Source: an uncultured Lachnospiraceae bacterium (GTDB lineage: Bacteria > Bacillota > Clostridia > Lachnospirales > Lachnospiraceae). Taken from it: 44,941 nucleotides of DNA. Numbering within the stretch: position 1 is the first letter of the stretch; every line of letters begins with the position of its first letter. Below are positions 8,332 through 17,085 of this stretch, piece by piece. The stretch covers positions 1 to 44,941 of the forward strand of contig CABSCP010000038.1 in assembly GCA_902476265.1 (NCBI GenBank), in the 5' to 3' direction. A program made the position numbers and the translations under genes. The notes under the pieces are model-generated. The model did not search any database. It saw only the letters and a list, made by a program, of their open reading frames with translations, and was not told the origin of the DNA.

Positions 8332-9582
8332 ATGAGAGATTTTGAGAATTTAAAGATTGCGGTCGCTGGTACCGGCTATGTTGGCCTTTCTATCGCAACA
8401 CTGTTAGCACAGCATCATCATGTTACCGCTGTGGATATTATTCCTGAGAAGGTTGAACTGATCAACAACAGAAAAAGCCCAATTCAGGATGAGTATATCG
8501 AAAAGTATTTGGCTGAGAAGGAACTGGATCTGGTAGCAACTGTGAATGCAGAAGAAGCATACACTGATGCAGATTTCGTCGTTATCGCTGCCCCTACCAA
8601 CTACGACAGCAAGAAGAATTTTTTTGATACCTCTGCTGTAGAGGCAGTTATTAAACTTGTCATTCAGTACAATCCAGAAACAATTATGGTTATTAAGTCC
8701 ACAATTCCTGTTGGATATACCGCATCTGTTCGTGAGAAGTTCCACTGCGACAATATTATTTTCAGCCCTGAGTTCCTTCGTGAATCAAAGGCTCTTTACG
8801 ATAACCTTTATCCTTCTCGAATCATCGTTGGTACTGACATTGAAAACGCAAGATTGGTTAAGGCTGCGGAGACTTTCGCTCGACTTCTCCAAGAAGGTGC
8901 AATCAAGGAAGATATCGATACTCTGTTCATGGGATACACTGAGGCAGAGGCTGTTAAGCTTTTTGCTAATACCTACCTTGCACTCCGTGTTTCTTACTTC
9001 AATGAGCTCGATACCTACGCTGAGATGAAGGGGCTGAATACACAGCAGATCATTAACGGTGTGTGCCTTGATCCTCGTATCGGAACTCATTATAACAATC
9101 CGTCTTTCGGTTACGGCGGATACTGCCTGCCTAAAGATACGAAGCAGCTCCTTGCCAACTATGCAGATGTTCCGCAGAACATGATGTCTGCAATCGTTGA
9201 TTCTAACCGGACAAGAAAAGACTTTATTGCTGATCGTGTTCTTGAGATTGCTGGTGGTTATGGTTCTAATGACTCTTGGGATAGTAACAAAGAATGCGAA
9301 GTTGTAGTCGGTGTCTATCGTCTGACGATGAAGTGTAATTCCGACAACTTCCGTCAGAGTTCTATCCAGGGTGTTATGAAGCGTATCAAAGCAAAAGGCG
9401 CAACTGTGATTATCTATGAACCGACCCTCAAAGATGGTGAGAAGTTCTTTGGCAGTGTTGTTGTTAATGACTTGGAAGAGTTCAAGAAACAGAGCCAGGC
9501 AATTATCGCTAACCGTTATGACAGCTGCTTGGATGATGTTATTGAAAAAGTTTACACAAGAGATCTGTTTAGAAGGGATTAG
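8332..9582 (+). CDS. ugd: UDP-glucose 6-dehydrogenase
   Basis: Ugd oxidises UDP-glucose twice with NAD to give UDP-glucuronate, a precursor of acidic capsules. The 416-residue protein is of the short HasB/Cap3A type: NAD motif GTGYVGLS near residue 11, KSTIPVGYT, FSPEFLRESKALYDNLYPSRII, and the catalytic Cys265 in FGYGGYCLPKDT. GTGGGAGAGGAG lies just upstream of the ATG. The next 1.1 kb holds a group II intron, so any operon read-through to the glycosyltransferases would have to pass it. An N-terminal copy persists at 4087-4569. Confidence 0.92.
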   Translation: MRDFENLKIAVAGTGYVGLSIATLLAQHHHVTAVDIIPEKVELINNRKSPIQDEYIEKYLAEKELDLVATVNAEEAYTDADFVVIAAPTNYDSKKNFFDTSAVEAVIKLVIQYNPETIMVIKSTIPVGYTASVREKFHCDNIIFSPEFLRESKALYDNLYPSRIIVGTDIENARLVKAAETFARLLQEGAIKEDIDTLFMGYTEAEAVKLFANTYLALRVSYFNELDTYAEMKGLNTQQIINGVCLDPRIGTHYNNPSFGYGGYCLPKDTKQLLANYADVPQNMMSAIVDSNRTRKDFIADRVLEIAGGYGSNDSWDSNKECEVVVGVYRLTMKCNSDNFRQSSIQGVMKRIKAKGATVIIYEPTLKDGEKFFGSVVVNDLEEFKKQSQAIIANRYDSCLDDVIEKVYTRDLFRRD

Positions 9583-9616
9583 CGACAAAGAATGAACTAT
9601 TTATTGTTAAAATTAG

Positions 9617-10661
9617 TGTATATTGCACAAAAAAAGGCAATCTGATGCCACAGTGGTAGTGGTATCCTCGACCGAAACGGCATTGCTGGTAACGGCAGGG
9701 TCGGTTGCGTGAGGTGATGTCTAACTGCAACCTAGCATCCATGGAAGCAGGGGCTAGAGGAAATATGGTATGGATTATTCCGTAAGCATCGTAAGGAAAA
9801 GTGTCAGTTGGGATATGTTTGCTGATACATTACAGATAGGAAAGCGTGATTGTCTCGAAACGCAAGCTGCCACCCATAGGTCTGTCGGTGTAAAGGATGA
9901 GCCTAACCCGTATGTATCTAATAAGAGTTCAACTTAGTAAGCCTGATGTGGTCCGATAATCGGTAAGCTGACTGTAAAGAAAGCAGAATCCCACAGCAGG
10001 TAAATGGTATTGGAAGAAGCGAATGCCGTGAGGACGCAAGCCCACGGGAATAGAAATAACCGCACGGATAGAGAACATACTCACTCGAAAGAGGGCTGAA
10101 TTCCGATGGGTAATCAACATGGAAAAACAACGAAACGCATGGTTCAAAAGGAGGATGACAGATGAGTAATACTTCAATAATTATGAAGTCCACATCGTCC
10201 GACGAATTTAATTGGAACACCATCAACTGGTTCCATGTTAACAAATATGTTGAAACTATGCAACAGCGGATTTACCATGCCGAAACTCTTGGAAATAAAC
10301 GAAATGTTCGAGACCTGCAAAGGATACTCGTACACAGCAGAGCTATGCTATTAGTAGCAATAAGAAGAGTCACTCAAATGAACAGGGGTAAAAGAACAGC
10401 TGGCATAGACGGAATGGTGATTCATAATTCAGCAGAACGATGGCAGTTATTCAAACAGATGGAACACAATACGGAAATCAGCTGAGTGTAGAGCAAAGAA
10501 GACATTGCGAGAAAGAGATAAGAAATGTTCGACTCGCTGGAACAATTTAAGTTTATGAAAGAGAGTAAAGGGTGAAAGAGCGCTTGGGCTGTATGTCTTG
10601 AAAGGGACTCGTACAGCTCTGAGGGGGAAAAGAGGGAGTAATAACTCCGCTCTACCCGGAT
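9617..10661 (+). mobile_element. Degenerate group II intron
   Basis: The tract holds a group II intron whose reverse transcriptase has lost most of its body. About 500 bp of structured RNA-like sequence (for example complementary CGACC/GGTCG arms near 9668-9705) precede a truncated intron protein. Domain V is readable at 10586-10620: GGGCTGTATG pairs with CGTACAGCTC around a GAAA tetraloop with a two-base CT bulge. Domain VI follows, with an AGAG/CTCT stem and a candidate bulged branch-point A at 10654, ending in TACCCGGAT near 10661. The 5' edge is uncertain; GTGTA at 9617 is only a guess. The usual AGC triad of domain V reads GGC here. Confidence 0.75.
10162..10485 (+). pseudogene. Truncated group II intron reverse transcriptase
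   Basis: The 107-residue product matches only the N-terminal RVT_N region of group II intron proteins: FNWNTINWFHVNKYVETMQQRIYHAETLGN, LLVAIRRVTQMNRGKRTAGIDGM. Intact proteins run to about 500-600 residues and then carry the YADD polymerase, maturase and sometimes HNH domains; none is present. A strong AAAAGGAGG ribosome-binding site lies upstream of ATG 10162. About 100 bases after the stop, the sequence is already domain V, so the deletion removed most of the domain IV-encoded ORF. Self-mobility is not expected without a helper protein. Confidence 0.85.
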
Positions 10662-10753
10662 AAAAACTGTCTCCGACAGATACAGAAAAACCACAGGAAT
10701 CTTACAGGGAGGTACGCGTACGGGCTCAATTCGGCCTGCGGAGTTAAAACGGT

Positions 10754-11215
10754 ATGAAAAAGAAGATTTGTTTTGCTGCATCCTCAGGCGGTCATTTTGA
10801 GCAGTTAGTGATGCTGAAACCTTTGATGGAAAAATACGATAGTTTTGTGATTACGGAGGAAACTTCATATAAGGCAAAAGTCAAAGGACAGAAGATGTAT
10901 TACATGAAGCAGGTCAATCGTAAGGAGAAGACCTTCATTCCTAGAATGATTGCTAACACGTTTCGTTCTTTGAAGATTTACAGAATAGAGAAGCCGGATG
11001 TTGTGATTTGCACCGGTGTTCTTGCCATGATTCCAATGTGTTTGATTGCAAAGCTTCATGGAAAGAAGCTCATCTACATAGAGTCCTTTGCAAAGGTAAC
11101 TTCTGCAACTTTGACCGGAAAACTTCTCTATAAGTATGCTGATCAGTTCTATGTTCAGTGGCCGGAGATGCAGAAGATTTATCCAAAGGCTATTTACCTT
11201 GGCGGCATTTATTAA
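10754..11215 (+). CDS. Alg14/PssD-like glycosyltransferase subunit
   Basis: This is the membrane-anchoring partner of a two-part glycosyltransferase, related to eukaryotic Alg14 and to Cps14F/PssD in bacterial capsule loci. The 153-residue protein has the SSGGHFEQL motif near residues 10-18, KPDVVICTGVLAMIPMCLIAKLHGKKLIYIESFAKV in the middle and FYVQWPEM near the end, all typical. The next gene encodes the catalytic Alg13-like partner, 15 bp away. It begins about 90 bp after the group II intron, with only a weak GGAG upstream. Confidence 0.87.
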   Translation: MKKKICFAASSGGHFEQLVMLKPLMEKYDSFVITEETSYKAKVKGQKMYYMKQVNRKEKTFIPRMIANTFRSLKIYRIEKPDVVICTGVLAMIPMCLIAKLHGKKLIYIESFAKVTSATLTGKLLYKYADQFYVQWPEMQKIYPKAIYLGGIY

Positions 11216-11230
11216 TTGGAGGGGTGAGAG

Positions 11231-11713
11231 ATGATCTTTATCACATTAGGATCACAGAAATTTCAGTTTAATAGACTCCTCCAGGCTGTGGATGAGTTAA
11301 TTGAAAAAGGTGTCATCGATGATGAAGTATTTGCTCAGGTCGGATATAGCGATTACGTGCCAAAGCATTTCGAATATAAGAGGTTCCTCGATAGGGAAGA
11401 GTTTGCTTCCCAGGAAGGCAAATGCGATATCCTTATCACGCATGGCGGTACAGGTGCGATTATCGGTGCTGTTAAGAAAGGGAAGAAGGTTATCGCAGTT
11501 CCGAGATTAGCAAAATACGGCGAGCATGTTGACGACCATCAGATACAGCTGATCGAGCAGTTCAAAGGACAGAATCTGATCTGTGGGCTGGATGATACAA
11601 TGGAGTTGGAAACTGGACTAAAATTCGTTAAGGAACATGAGTTTAATGCATACCAGAGTAACACAAAGACGATTATTGATAGTATTGATAGATTTGTAGA
11701 GGGAGTCTTATGA
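11231..11713 (+). CDS. Alg13/PssE-like glycosyltransferase subunit
   Basis: This GT28-type C-terminal domain protein pairs with the preceding Alg14-like protein to add a sugar to the undecaprenyl-linked precursor. The 160-residue protein has the family start MIFITLGSQKFQFNRLL, and the donor-binding segment ILITHGGTGAIIGAVKKGKKVIAVPRLAKYGEHVDDHQ at about residues 75-112. GGAGGGGTGAG provides a strong ribosome-binding site. The stop overlaps the start of the next glycosyltransferase (ATGA), which indicates coupled translation. The exact sugar cannot be told from sequence. Confidence 0.87.
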   Translation: MIFITLGSQKFQFNRLLQAVDELIEKGVIDDEVFAQVGYSDYVPKHFEYKRFLDREEFASQEGKCDILITHGGTGAIIGAVKKGKKVIAVPRLAKYGEHVDDHQIQLIEQFKGQNLICGLDDTMELETGLKFVKEHEFNAYQSNTKTIIDSIDRFVEGVL

Positions 11714-12801
11714 TTAAAGTTTTATATACTGTTAATGGACTACGTGTAAATGGTATGAGTGCTGTGATTATGCAGTATTTGATTGGATTAAAAGACAAAG
11801 GATATGAGTTTGTAATATTCACAGATGAGGTTGCGGAGCAATACCATAGCATTATTCACAGATGTAATGCAAAATTGATTACATCTCAAGAAAGACGAAA
11901 AAATCAGTTGGCATATTTTGCTGAGTTATGTTCAATAATTCGAAAAGAGAAAATAGATATAATACATGCACATGGAAATAGTGCAACAATTGCAGTTGAG
12001 ATGCTTGCCGCACTTGTGGGCGGTGTTAAAATACGTGTTGCTCACAGCCATAATACTACATGTGTTCACGCAACCGCAGATAAATTACTAAGACCGTTAT
12101 TCAATATGACTTACACACATGGAATTGGATGTGGAGTTGAGGCAGGAAAGTGGCTGTTTGGTGAAAGAAAACATCAGGTTATTAAAAACGGAATTGCGCT
12201 TGAGCAGTTTGCATATAACCCTGCTGAAAGAATGAGAATTCGAGAGAGGATAAAAGTGGATGATAAGACATGTATAGTAGGACATGTCGGACGATTTACT
12301 GATCAGAAGAATCACGAAGCAATTCTTCGCATATTTAAACAGTATTTATTGCTGCAAAGCCAATCGGTTCTTCTTTTAGTTGGAGATGGCCCTAATATAG
12401 ATTCAGTTAAAGAACAAGCTGATAAATTAGGGATTACCGAGAATGTTATTTTTTATGGAACGACTGCTGAGACTGCGGCAATGTATTCTGCAATGGATGT
12501 TTTTCTGTTTCCTTCAAAGTTTGAGGGCGTTCCACTGACTCTCGTAGAAGCACAAGCTAGCGGGTTACCTTGTTTTATCAGCGACAGAATAAGTAACGAA
12601 GTGATAAAGACTGATCTTGTAAAAGTATTGAGCTTAGATGAAGAGAAAAAGTGGGCGCAGTGTTTGAGATTCGATAAGGATAAAAGAAGAAATAGTAGCG
12701 AGAGGGCGATACTGAGTTTAACAGCGGCAGGATTTGAAATCGGTGAAGTGATAAAACAAGTAGACAAATTATATAGAACGGCTGTTACTCTGAGGCGGTG
12801 A
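11710..12801 (+). CDS. GT4-family glycosyltransferase
   Basis: A retaining glycosyltransferase of GT-B fold that adds a sugar to the capsule repeat unit on the cytoplasmic side. The 363-residue protein has an N-terminal acceptor domain with VNGLRVNGMSAVI and IIHAHGNSA, then the C-terminal donor domain with VGHVGRFTDQKNHE and the E-x7-E motif in FPSKFEGVPLTLVEAQASGLP. The length is normal. It overlaps the preceding gene by 4 bp. Donor and acceptor are unknown. Confidence 0.88.
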   Translation: MIKVLYTVNGLRVNGMSAVIMQYLIGLKDKGYEFVIFTDEVAEQYHSIIHRCNAKLITSQERRKNQLAYFAELCSIIRKEKIDIIHAHGNSATIAVEMLAALVGGVKIRVAHSHNTTCVHATADKLLRPLFNMTYTHGIGCGVEAGKWLFGERKHQVIKNGIALEQFAYNPAERMRIRERIKVDDKTCIVGHVGRFTDQKNHEAILRIFKQYLLLQSQSVLLLVGDGPNIDSVKEQADKLGITENVIFYGTTAETAAMYSAMDVFLFPSKFEGVPLTLVEAQASGLPCFISDRISNEVIKTDLVKVLSLDEEKKWAQCLRFDKDKRRNSSERAILSLTAAGFEIGEVIKQVDKLYRTAVTLRR

Positions 12802-12805
12802 TGTT

Positions 12806-13285
12806 ATGAGATTAGTTCAAGATTTTAGGGAATTTTCTGAAAATGGCGGCATAGGGAAAAAAGTTGCAACACTATTATTGAATCCCAATTTCCATTCAGT
12901 TTGCTTATATAGGCTGTCAAATTTTTTGTTTAGGATAAAGTTGTCACCGATTGCAAAAATAGTATGGTATATAAATAGATTGTTTTTCCATGTAGATATC
13001 GATTATCGAGCTGATCTTGCCGGTGGATTTGTTCTTGTTCATGGTCTAGGAACTGTTATTGGCAAAAATGTAGTTTCTAAGGGAAAACTTAAGGTATATC
13101 AACATGTTACCTTGGGTGGAGGAAATGGAAAACCAGCTCGACTTGATGAAGATGGCAAGCTGAGAGGTATGCCATTATTTTTAGGTGATTCAATTGTTTA
13201 TACCGGCGCAATTGTAGTAGGTGGAATTACTGTTTCTGCTGGAACAATCATTAAAGCAGGTGAAATTATCTCAAGGGATATTTGA
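12806..13285 (+). CDS. Serine-acetyltransferase-like hexapeptide acyltransferase
   Basis: A CysE-like protein with a left-handed beta-helix. At 159 residues it lacks the long N-terminal helical domain of true CysE. The characteristic motif DIDYRADLAGGFVLVHGLGTVIG is at about residues 62-84, YQHVTLGGGNGK at about 100-111, followed by hexapeptide-type repeats (LGDSIVYTGAIVVGGITVSAGTIIKAG). Such genes are common in capsule clusters, where they are thought to O-acetylate a sugar; acetyl-CoA use is expected from the family. It starts five bases after the previous stop. Confidence 0.8.
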   Translation: MRLVQDFREFSENGGIGKKVATLLLNPNFHSVCLYRLSNFLFRIKLSPIAKIVWYINRLFFHVDIDYRADLAGGFVLVHGLGTVIGKNVVSKGKLKVYQHVTLGGGNGKPARLDEDGKLRGMPLFLGDSIVYTGAIVVGGITVSAGTIIKAGEIISRDI

Positions 13286-13310
13286 CTATAATAAGGGAAG
13301 TAGTAGTGGA

Positions 13311-14384
13311 ATGATGGAAAGCAAAAAAATAATGTTTGTCTGTCAATCATTAGGAAATGGCGGTGCTGAAAGAGTTGTTTCTATCTTAAGCGACGAACTG
13401 GTTTCGAATGGTTACGGCATATACGTTCTTGCCCTAACGGGGAATACCAAAAGTTACGATATAGATAAAAATGTAAATGTAATAAGTCCAGTTAAAAGAA
13501 TTAGGGCTGGAGTTCTTGGAAAAATACAACGAATTTTAGAAATTAGAAGACAGATAATTAATAATCATATCGATACAGTAATTGCTTTTTCTCATTATAA
13601 CGCAATGTTTACTGTTTTGGCGGCAGTTGGAACAGGAGTTAAAGTTATCGGGTCTGAAAGAAATGATCCCGCACAAATAAAAAACAGGCGCTTAACGAAT
13701 TGGCTTCGTGAAGTGTTATATAAGAAATTAGACGCCCTGGTTTGCCAGACTGAGGATGCGATGCATTATTTCCCCGATTCCATTCAGAAGAAAAGTACTA
13801 TTATAATGAATCCAATCAGTGGTTCATTGCCTGAACCTTATTGGGGAGAACGAGAACACAAAGTGGTTACTTTTTGTCGATTAGAAAAACAAAAAAATCT
13901 TCCTTTATTGATTGACGCTTTTGCAAAGTTTCATGCTGAGTATAGTGATTATAAACTGGAAATATATGGTGAGGGGTCAGAGAAGGATAAGTTAATTGAA
14001 TTGATTTCTCAGAGAAAACTGAACGATAGCGCAGAGGTACTTCCTTTTTCAAAAGAAATTCATTTAGTTATATTAAAAGCTAATATGTTTGTATTGCCTT
14101 CGAATTATGAAGGTCTATCAAATTCCATGATAGAATCCCTTGCGATTGGATTGCCGACGATAGTAACAGATTGCCCTTGTGGCGGCGCAAGAATGGTTAT
14201 ACAGGATGGAATAAATGGGTTTATTGTTCCGGTAAACGATCTTCAAAATCTTGTGAATCGTATGGTTTATGTAGCGGAAAATCCACAGAAGATGGTGGAT
14301 ATACAGCGAAATGCTATTAACATTAGAAACGTGTTGAGTAAAGAGAAAATATGTCAAGAATGGTTACGTGTAATAGATCCGTAA
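13311..14384 (+). CDS. GT4-family glycosyltransferase
   Basis: A second GT-B glycosyltransferase of the locus, about 357 residues. N-terminal motif is FVCQSLGNGGAERVVSILSDEL (typical glycine-rich acceptor loop); the donor domain contains VTFCRLEKQKNLPLLIDAF and the E-x7-E motif in LPSNYEGLSNSMIESLAIGLPTIVTDCPCGGA. The frame is open from 13221, overlapping the preceding gene, but homology begins at MMESKKIMFV, so I place the start at 13311 (13314 also possible) behind a GGGAAG. Sugar specificity is unknown; the sequence resembles GalNAc/GlcNAc transferases of the Wbp/Cps type only in general. Confidence 0.86.
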   Translation: MMESKKIMFVCQSLGNGGAERVVSILSDELVSNGYGIYVLALTGNTKSYDIDKNVNVISPVKRIRAGVLGKIQRILEIRRQIINNHIDTVIAFSHYNAMFTVLAAVGTGVKVIGSERNDPAQIKNRRLTNWLREVLYKKLDALVCQTEDAMHYFPDSIQKKSTIIMNPISGSLPEPYWGEREHKVVTFCRLEKQKNLPLLIDAFAKFHAEYSDYKLEIYGEGSEKDKLIELISQRKLNDSAEVLPFSKEIHLVILKANMFVLPSNYEGLSNSMIESLAIGLPTIVTDCPCGGARMVIQDGINGFIVPVNDLQNLVNRMVYVAENPQKMVDIQRNAINIRNVLSKEKICQEWLRVIDP

Positions 14385-14403
14385 CAGGAGGTTACTTAAG
14401 AAA

Positions 14404-15612
14404 ATGAGGGTAACATCTAAAAAATTATTAATGATAACAATAGCAATTTACATAATGTGTATTGTTATGTGGGATGATGGGCAAAATCATTTTTCGGCGA
14501 TTGCAAGACTATTGGTTTTTGGTGCCGCTATAATGTATTTTTGCAAGAGAGGCTTCCCTAAAAGCAGGTATTTATTACAAACGGGTCTGTTTTTGGTTTA
14601 TGGCTGGTGTTCATATGTATGGGCAATGAACCAGCACAATACTTTTGAAAATGCGCTAACTATTACATATATATTCATAATTGACAATGTAATTATTGCT
14701 TTTTTGTTGAAGAACAAAGAGGATTTTATATCCTTTTCAAAAGTTATGTTTTGGGCGGCAATACTTAAAGCTTTATCTGTTTTCGCAAAGAATGGTTTTT
14801 TGGCTTATGTATCGGCTCGACAAGGTGAGGGACTTGTGAACGCTAATAGCGTTGGATTGGCGTCTGCCACGGCTTTCTGTTTTGGTTTAATTATTCTTGA
14901 AAGTCTGGGAAGAAGTAATAAAAAGACTTTGTATAAGATCGGAATGCTAATTCATGTACTAATCATAGTACTAACTGCATCCAGAAAAGCAATTTTGGTA
15001 TTAAGTATACCGATTATTATTTATCTGGTATTAAAAGAAAAGAACCCATTAAAAACAATAAGAAATATTATGGTTGTAATGGCTATAGGTATATTTGGGC
15101 TGTATTTAATGCTTCACGTTGAGTTTTTATATAATCTTGGAGGCAATAGAATTGAGAGCCTGATAAATTATATGTTCTTTAATGGGGCTACGGACGGAAG
15201 CACTAGTTTTCGAATGCACTTAATTGAATGGGGAATTGGGTGGTTTAAACAGAGGCCGGTTTTTGGCTATGGATTAATGAACTATAAAGCACTTTTAGGA
15301 ACTATGGGGACATGGGCAGGTGTTGAAGGCACATATGCTCATAATAATTATGTAGAACTGTTGGTTGATGTTGGACTTGTTGGTACATTGATATACTATT
15401 TTCCGTATTTGTCAATTATTAAGAAAGGAATCCAAACAGCGAGAGAAAGAAATTTTACAAGATTAATTATGCTCGGTTTGCTTGTTTCGATTCTTATATC
15501 TGAATACGGATTAGTCACGTATTACGATAAGTACACACAGGTTACAATAGTACTTATTTGGTACGCTATATTTAATGAATTACCTGAACAGTTAGAACGA
15601 AGAGCACAGTGA
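14404..15612 (+). CDS. O-antigen/capsule polymerase (Wzy-like)
   Basis: A polytopic membrane protein that would join lipid-linked repeat units outside the membrane. The 402-residue protein has about ten hydrophobic segments and the Wzy_C/O-antigen-ligase signature: VNANSVGLASATAFCFGL, LTASRKAILVLSIP, then the large loop FRMHLIEWGIGWFKQRPVFGYGLMNY and YAHNNYVELLVDVGLVG. An AGGAGG ribosome-binding site precedes the ATG. With the flippase just downstream it completes a Wzx/Wzy assembly route. Confidence 0.87.
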   Translation: MRVTSKKLLMITIAIYIMCIVMWDDGQNHFSAIARLLVFGAAIMYFCKRGFPKSRYLLQTGLFLVYGWCSYVWAMNQHNTFENALTITYIFIIDNVIIAFLLKNKEDFISFSKVMFWAAILKALSVFAKNGFLAYVSARQGEGLVNANSVGLASATAFCFGLIILESLGRSNKKTLYKIGMLIHVLIIVLTASRKAILVLSIPIIIYLVLKEKNPLKTIRNIMVVMAIGIFGLYLMLHVEFLYNLGGNRIESLINYMFFNGATDGSTSFRMHLIEWGIGWFKQRPVFGYGLMNYKALLGTMGTWAGVEGTYAHNNYVELLVDVGLVGTLIYYFPYLSIIKKGIQTARERNFTRLIMLGLLVSILISEYGLVTYYDKYTQVTIVLIWYAIFNELPEQLERRAQ

Positions 15613-15624
15613 TGAGGACTTTTT

Positions 15625-17085
15625 ATGAATGAAGTGAATTCAAAGGTTGGAAGAGCAGCAAAATGGTCACTGCTCACTGAGGTGAGTGCAAAACTTATAA
15701 CTCCAATAACCAATATGGTACTAGCAAGATTACTTACGCCTGAGGCCTTCGGTATTGTTGCGACAGCAACCATGATTTTCAGCTTTGCGGATATTTTTAC
15801 AGATGCGGGGTTTCAGAATTATATCGTTCAACATGAATTCAAAACACGAGAGGATCTTGAAAATTCTGCTACGGTTGCGTTTTGGTCGAATTTCATATTG
15901 TCACTTTTTCTCTGGGGGATAATCTCAGTTTTTAGCTCTCCCTTAGCAGATGTAACAGGGATTTCAGGTCTTGGCAGTGTGTTTATTGTATCATGTATTT
16001 CATTGCCATTAACATCTATTTCGAGTTTGCAAACTGCTCTGTATAAGAGAAAGTTTGACTTTAAAACGTTGTTTTATGTTCGAATAGTAACTGCTGTGCT
16101 TCCTTTGGTAGTGACAGTACCAATTGCGTGGATTACACGAAGCTTTTGGGCTCTCATAGTTGGCACTATTGCAGGAAATGCAGTGAGAGCAATAATCCTG
16201 ACTGTAAAGTCGGAATGGAAACCACGTTTATTTTTTGATGTACTGTTGCTCAGAGACATGTTTAGCTTTAGTTGTTGGTCTTTGGCGGAATCGATATCAA
16301 TTTGGCTAACTAGTTATATAGGCACATTCATTGTGGGTGTATACTTAACAACTTATTATCTTGGTATATATAAGACATCGATGAGTACGGTTAACCAGAT
16401 TACAAATCTAATTACATCGGCTACATCACCAATTATGTTTTCGGCCTTATCAAGATTACAGAATGACAGAACAGAATTCGAAACGTTCTTTTTTAAATTT
16501 CAACGAACAGTAGCTTTAGTTCTTGTACCGATGGGAATGGGTATATTCCTATATAAAGATATTGTAACTGGTATTTTATTGGGGAAACAATGGGGCGAAG
16601 CCCAAGGATTTATCGGAATATGGGGATTATCTAGTTCTATTTCGATAGTATTAAGTTATTATTCATCAGAAGCTTTTAGAGCAATCGGTAAACCGAAACT
16701 TTCCGTTTTGGGACAATGGCTTCACATTATTGTATTAGTTCCAGCTTTAATTTATACGGCACAATTAAACTTTACCAGCTTATATGTCACTAGATCCTTG
16801 ATTAGATTCGAAGGTGTTTTGGTTGATTTGATTCTTATGAAAATTTTTATTGGAATCAATCCTATCAAAATGATAAAAAATGTACTTCCTAGTGTGATAT
16901 CAGCTATTGTTATGTTGTGCCTTGGAATGTTTATGCGGTCACTATCGCCGGCGAGTGTTTGGCAATATGCGGTGATCTTTATGTGTGTCGGAATTTATTT
17001 TGGAGTTCAGTATATTGTTTTTCCTAAATCTAGAGAAGATATTGTTTTGTTGGTAAGTACTGTGATGAAGAAGGTGAGGAAATGA
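15625..17085 (+). CDS. Polysaccharide flippase (Wzx/PST family)
   Basis: A MOP-superfamily transporter that flips the undecaprenyl-linked repeat across the membrane. The 486-residue protein has 12-14 hydrophobic segments and PST-family motifs: KWSLLTEVSAKLITPITNMVLARLLTPEAFGIVATATMIFSFADIFTDAGF near the N-terminus and PIMFSALSRLQND in the middle. It starts 12 bp after the polymerase and overlaps the next gene by four bases. The substrate is presumably the acidic, decorated repeat unit made by the upstream enzymes. Confidence 0.9.
   Translation: MNEVNSKVGRAAKWSLLTEVSAKLITPITNMVLARLLTPEAFGIVATATMIFSFADIFTDAGFQNYIVQHEFKTREDLENSATVAFWSNFILSLFLWGIISVFSSPLADVTGISGLGSVFIVSCISLPLTSISSLQTALYKRKFDFKTLFYVRIVTAVLPLVVTVPIAWITRSFWALIVGTIAGNAVRAIILTVKSEWKPRLFFDVLLLRDMFSFSCWSLAESISIWLTSYIGTFIVGVYLTTYYLGIYKTSMSTVNQITNLITSATSPIMFSALSRLQNDRTEFETFFFKFQRTVALVLVPMGMGIFLYKDIVTGILLGKQWGEAQGFIGIWGLSSSISIVLSYYSSEAFRAIGKPKLSVLGQWLHIIVLVPALIYTAQLNFTSLYVTRSLIRFEGVLVDLILMKIFIGINPIKMIKNVLPSVISAIVMLCLGMFMRSLSPASVWQYAVIFMCVGIYFGVQYIVFPKSREDIVLLVSTVMKKVRK

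Noticed and set aside
9583..10161. Possible CRISPR array or tRNA-like RNA in the long non-coding stretch after ugd
   Set aside because: No regularly spaced repeats or cloverleaf was seen; the tract is explained by group II intron structure.
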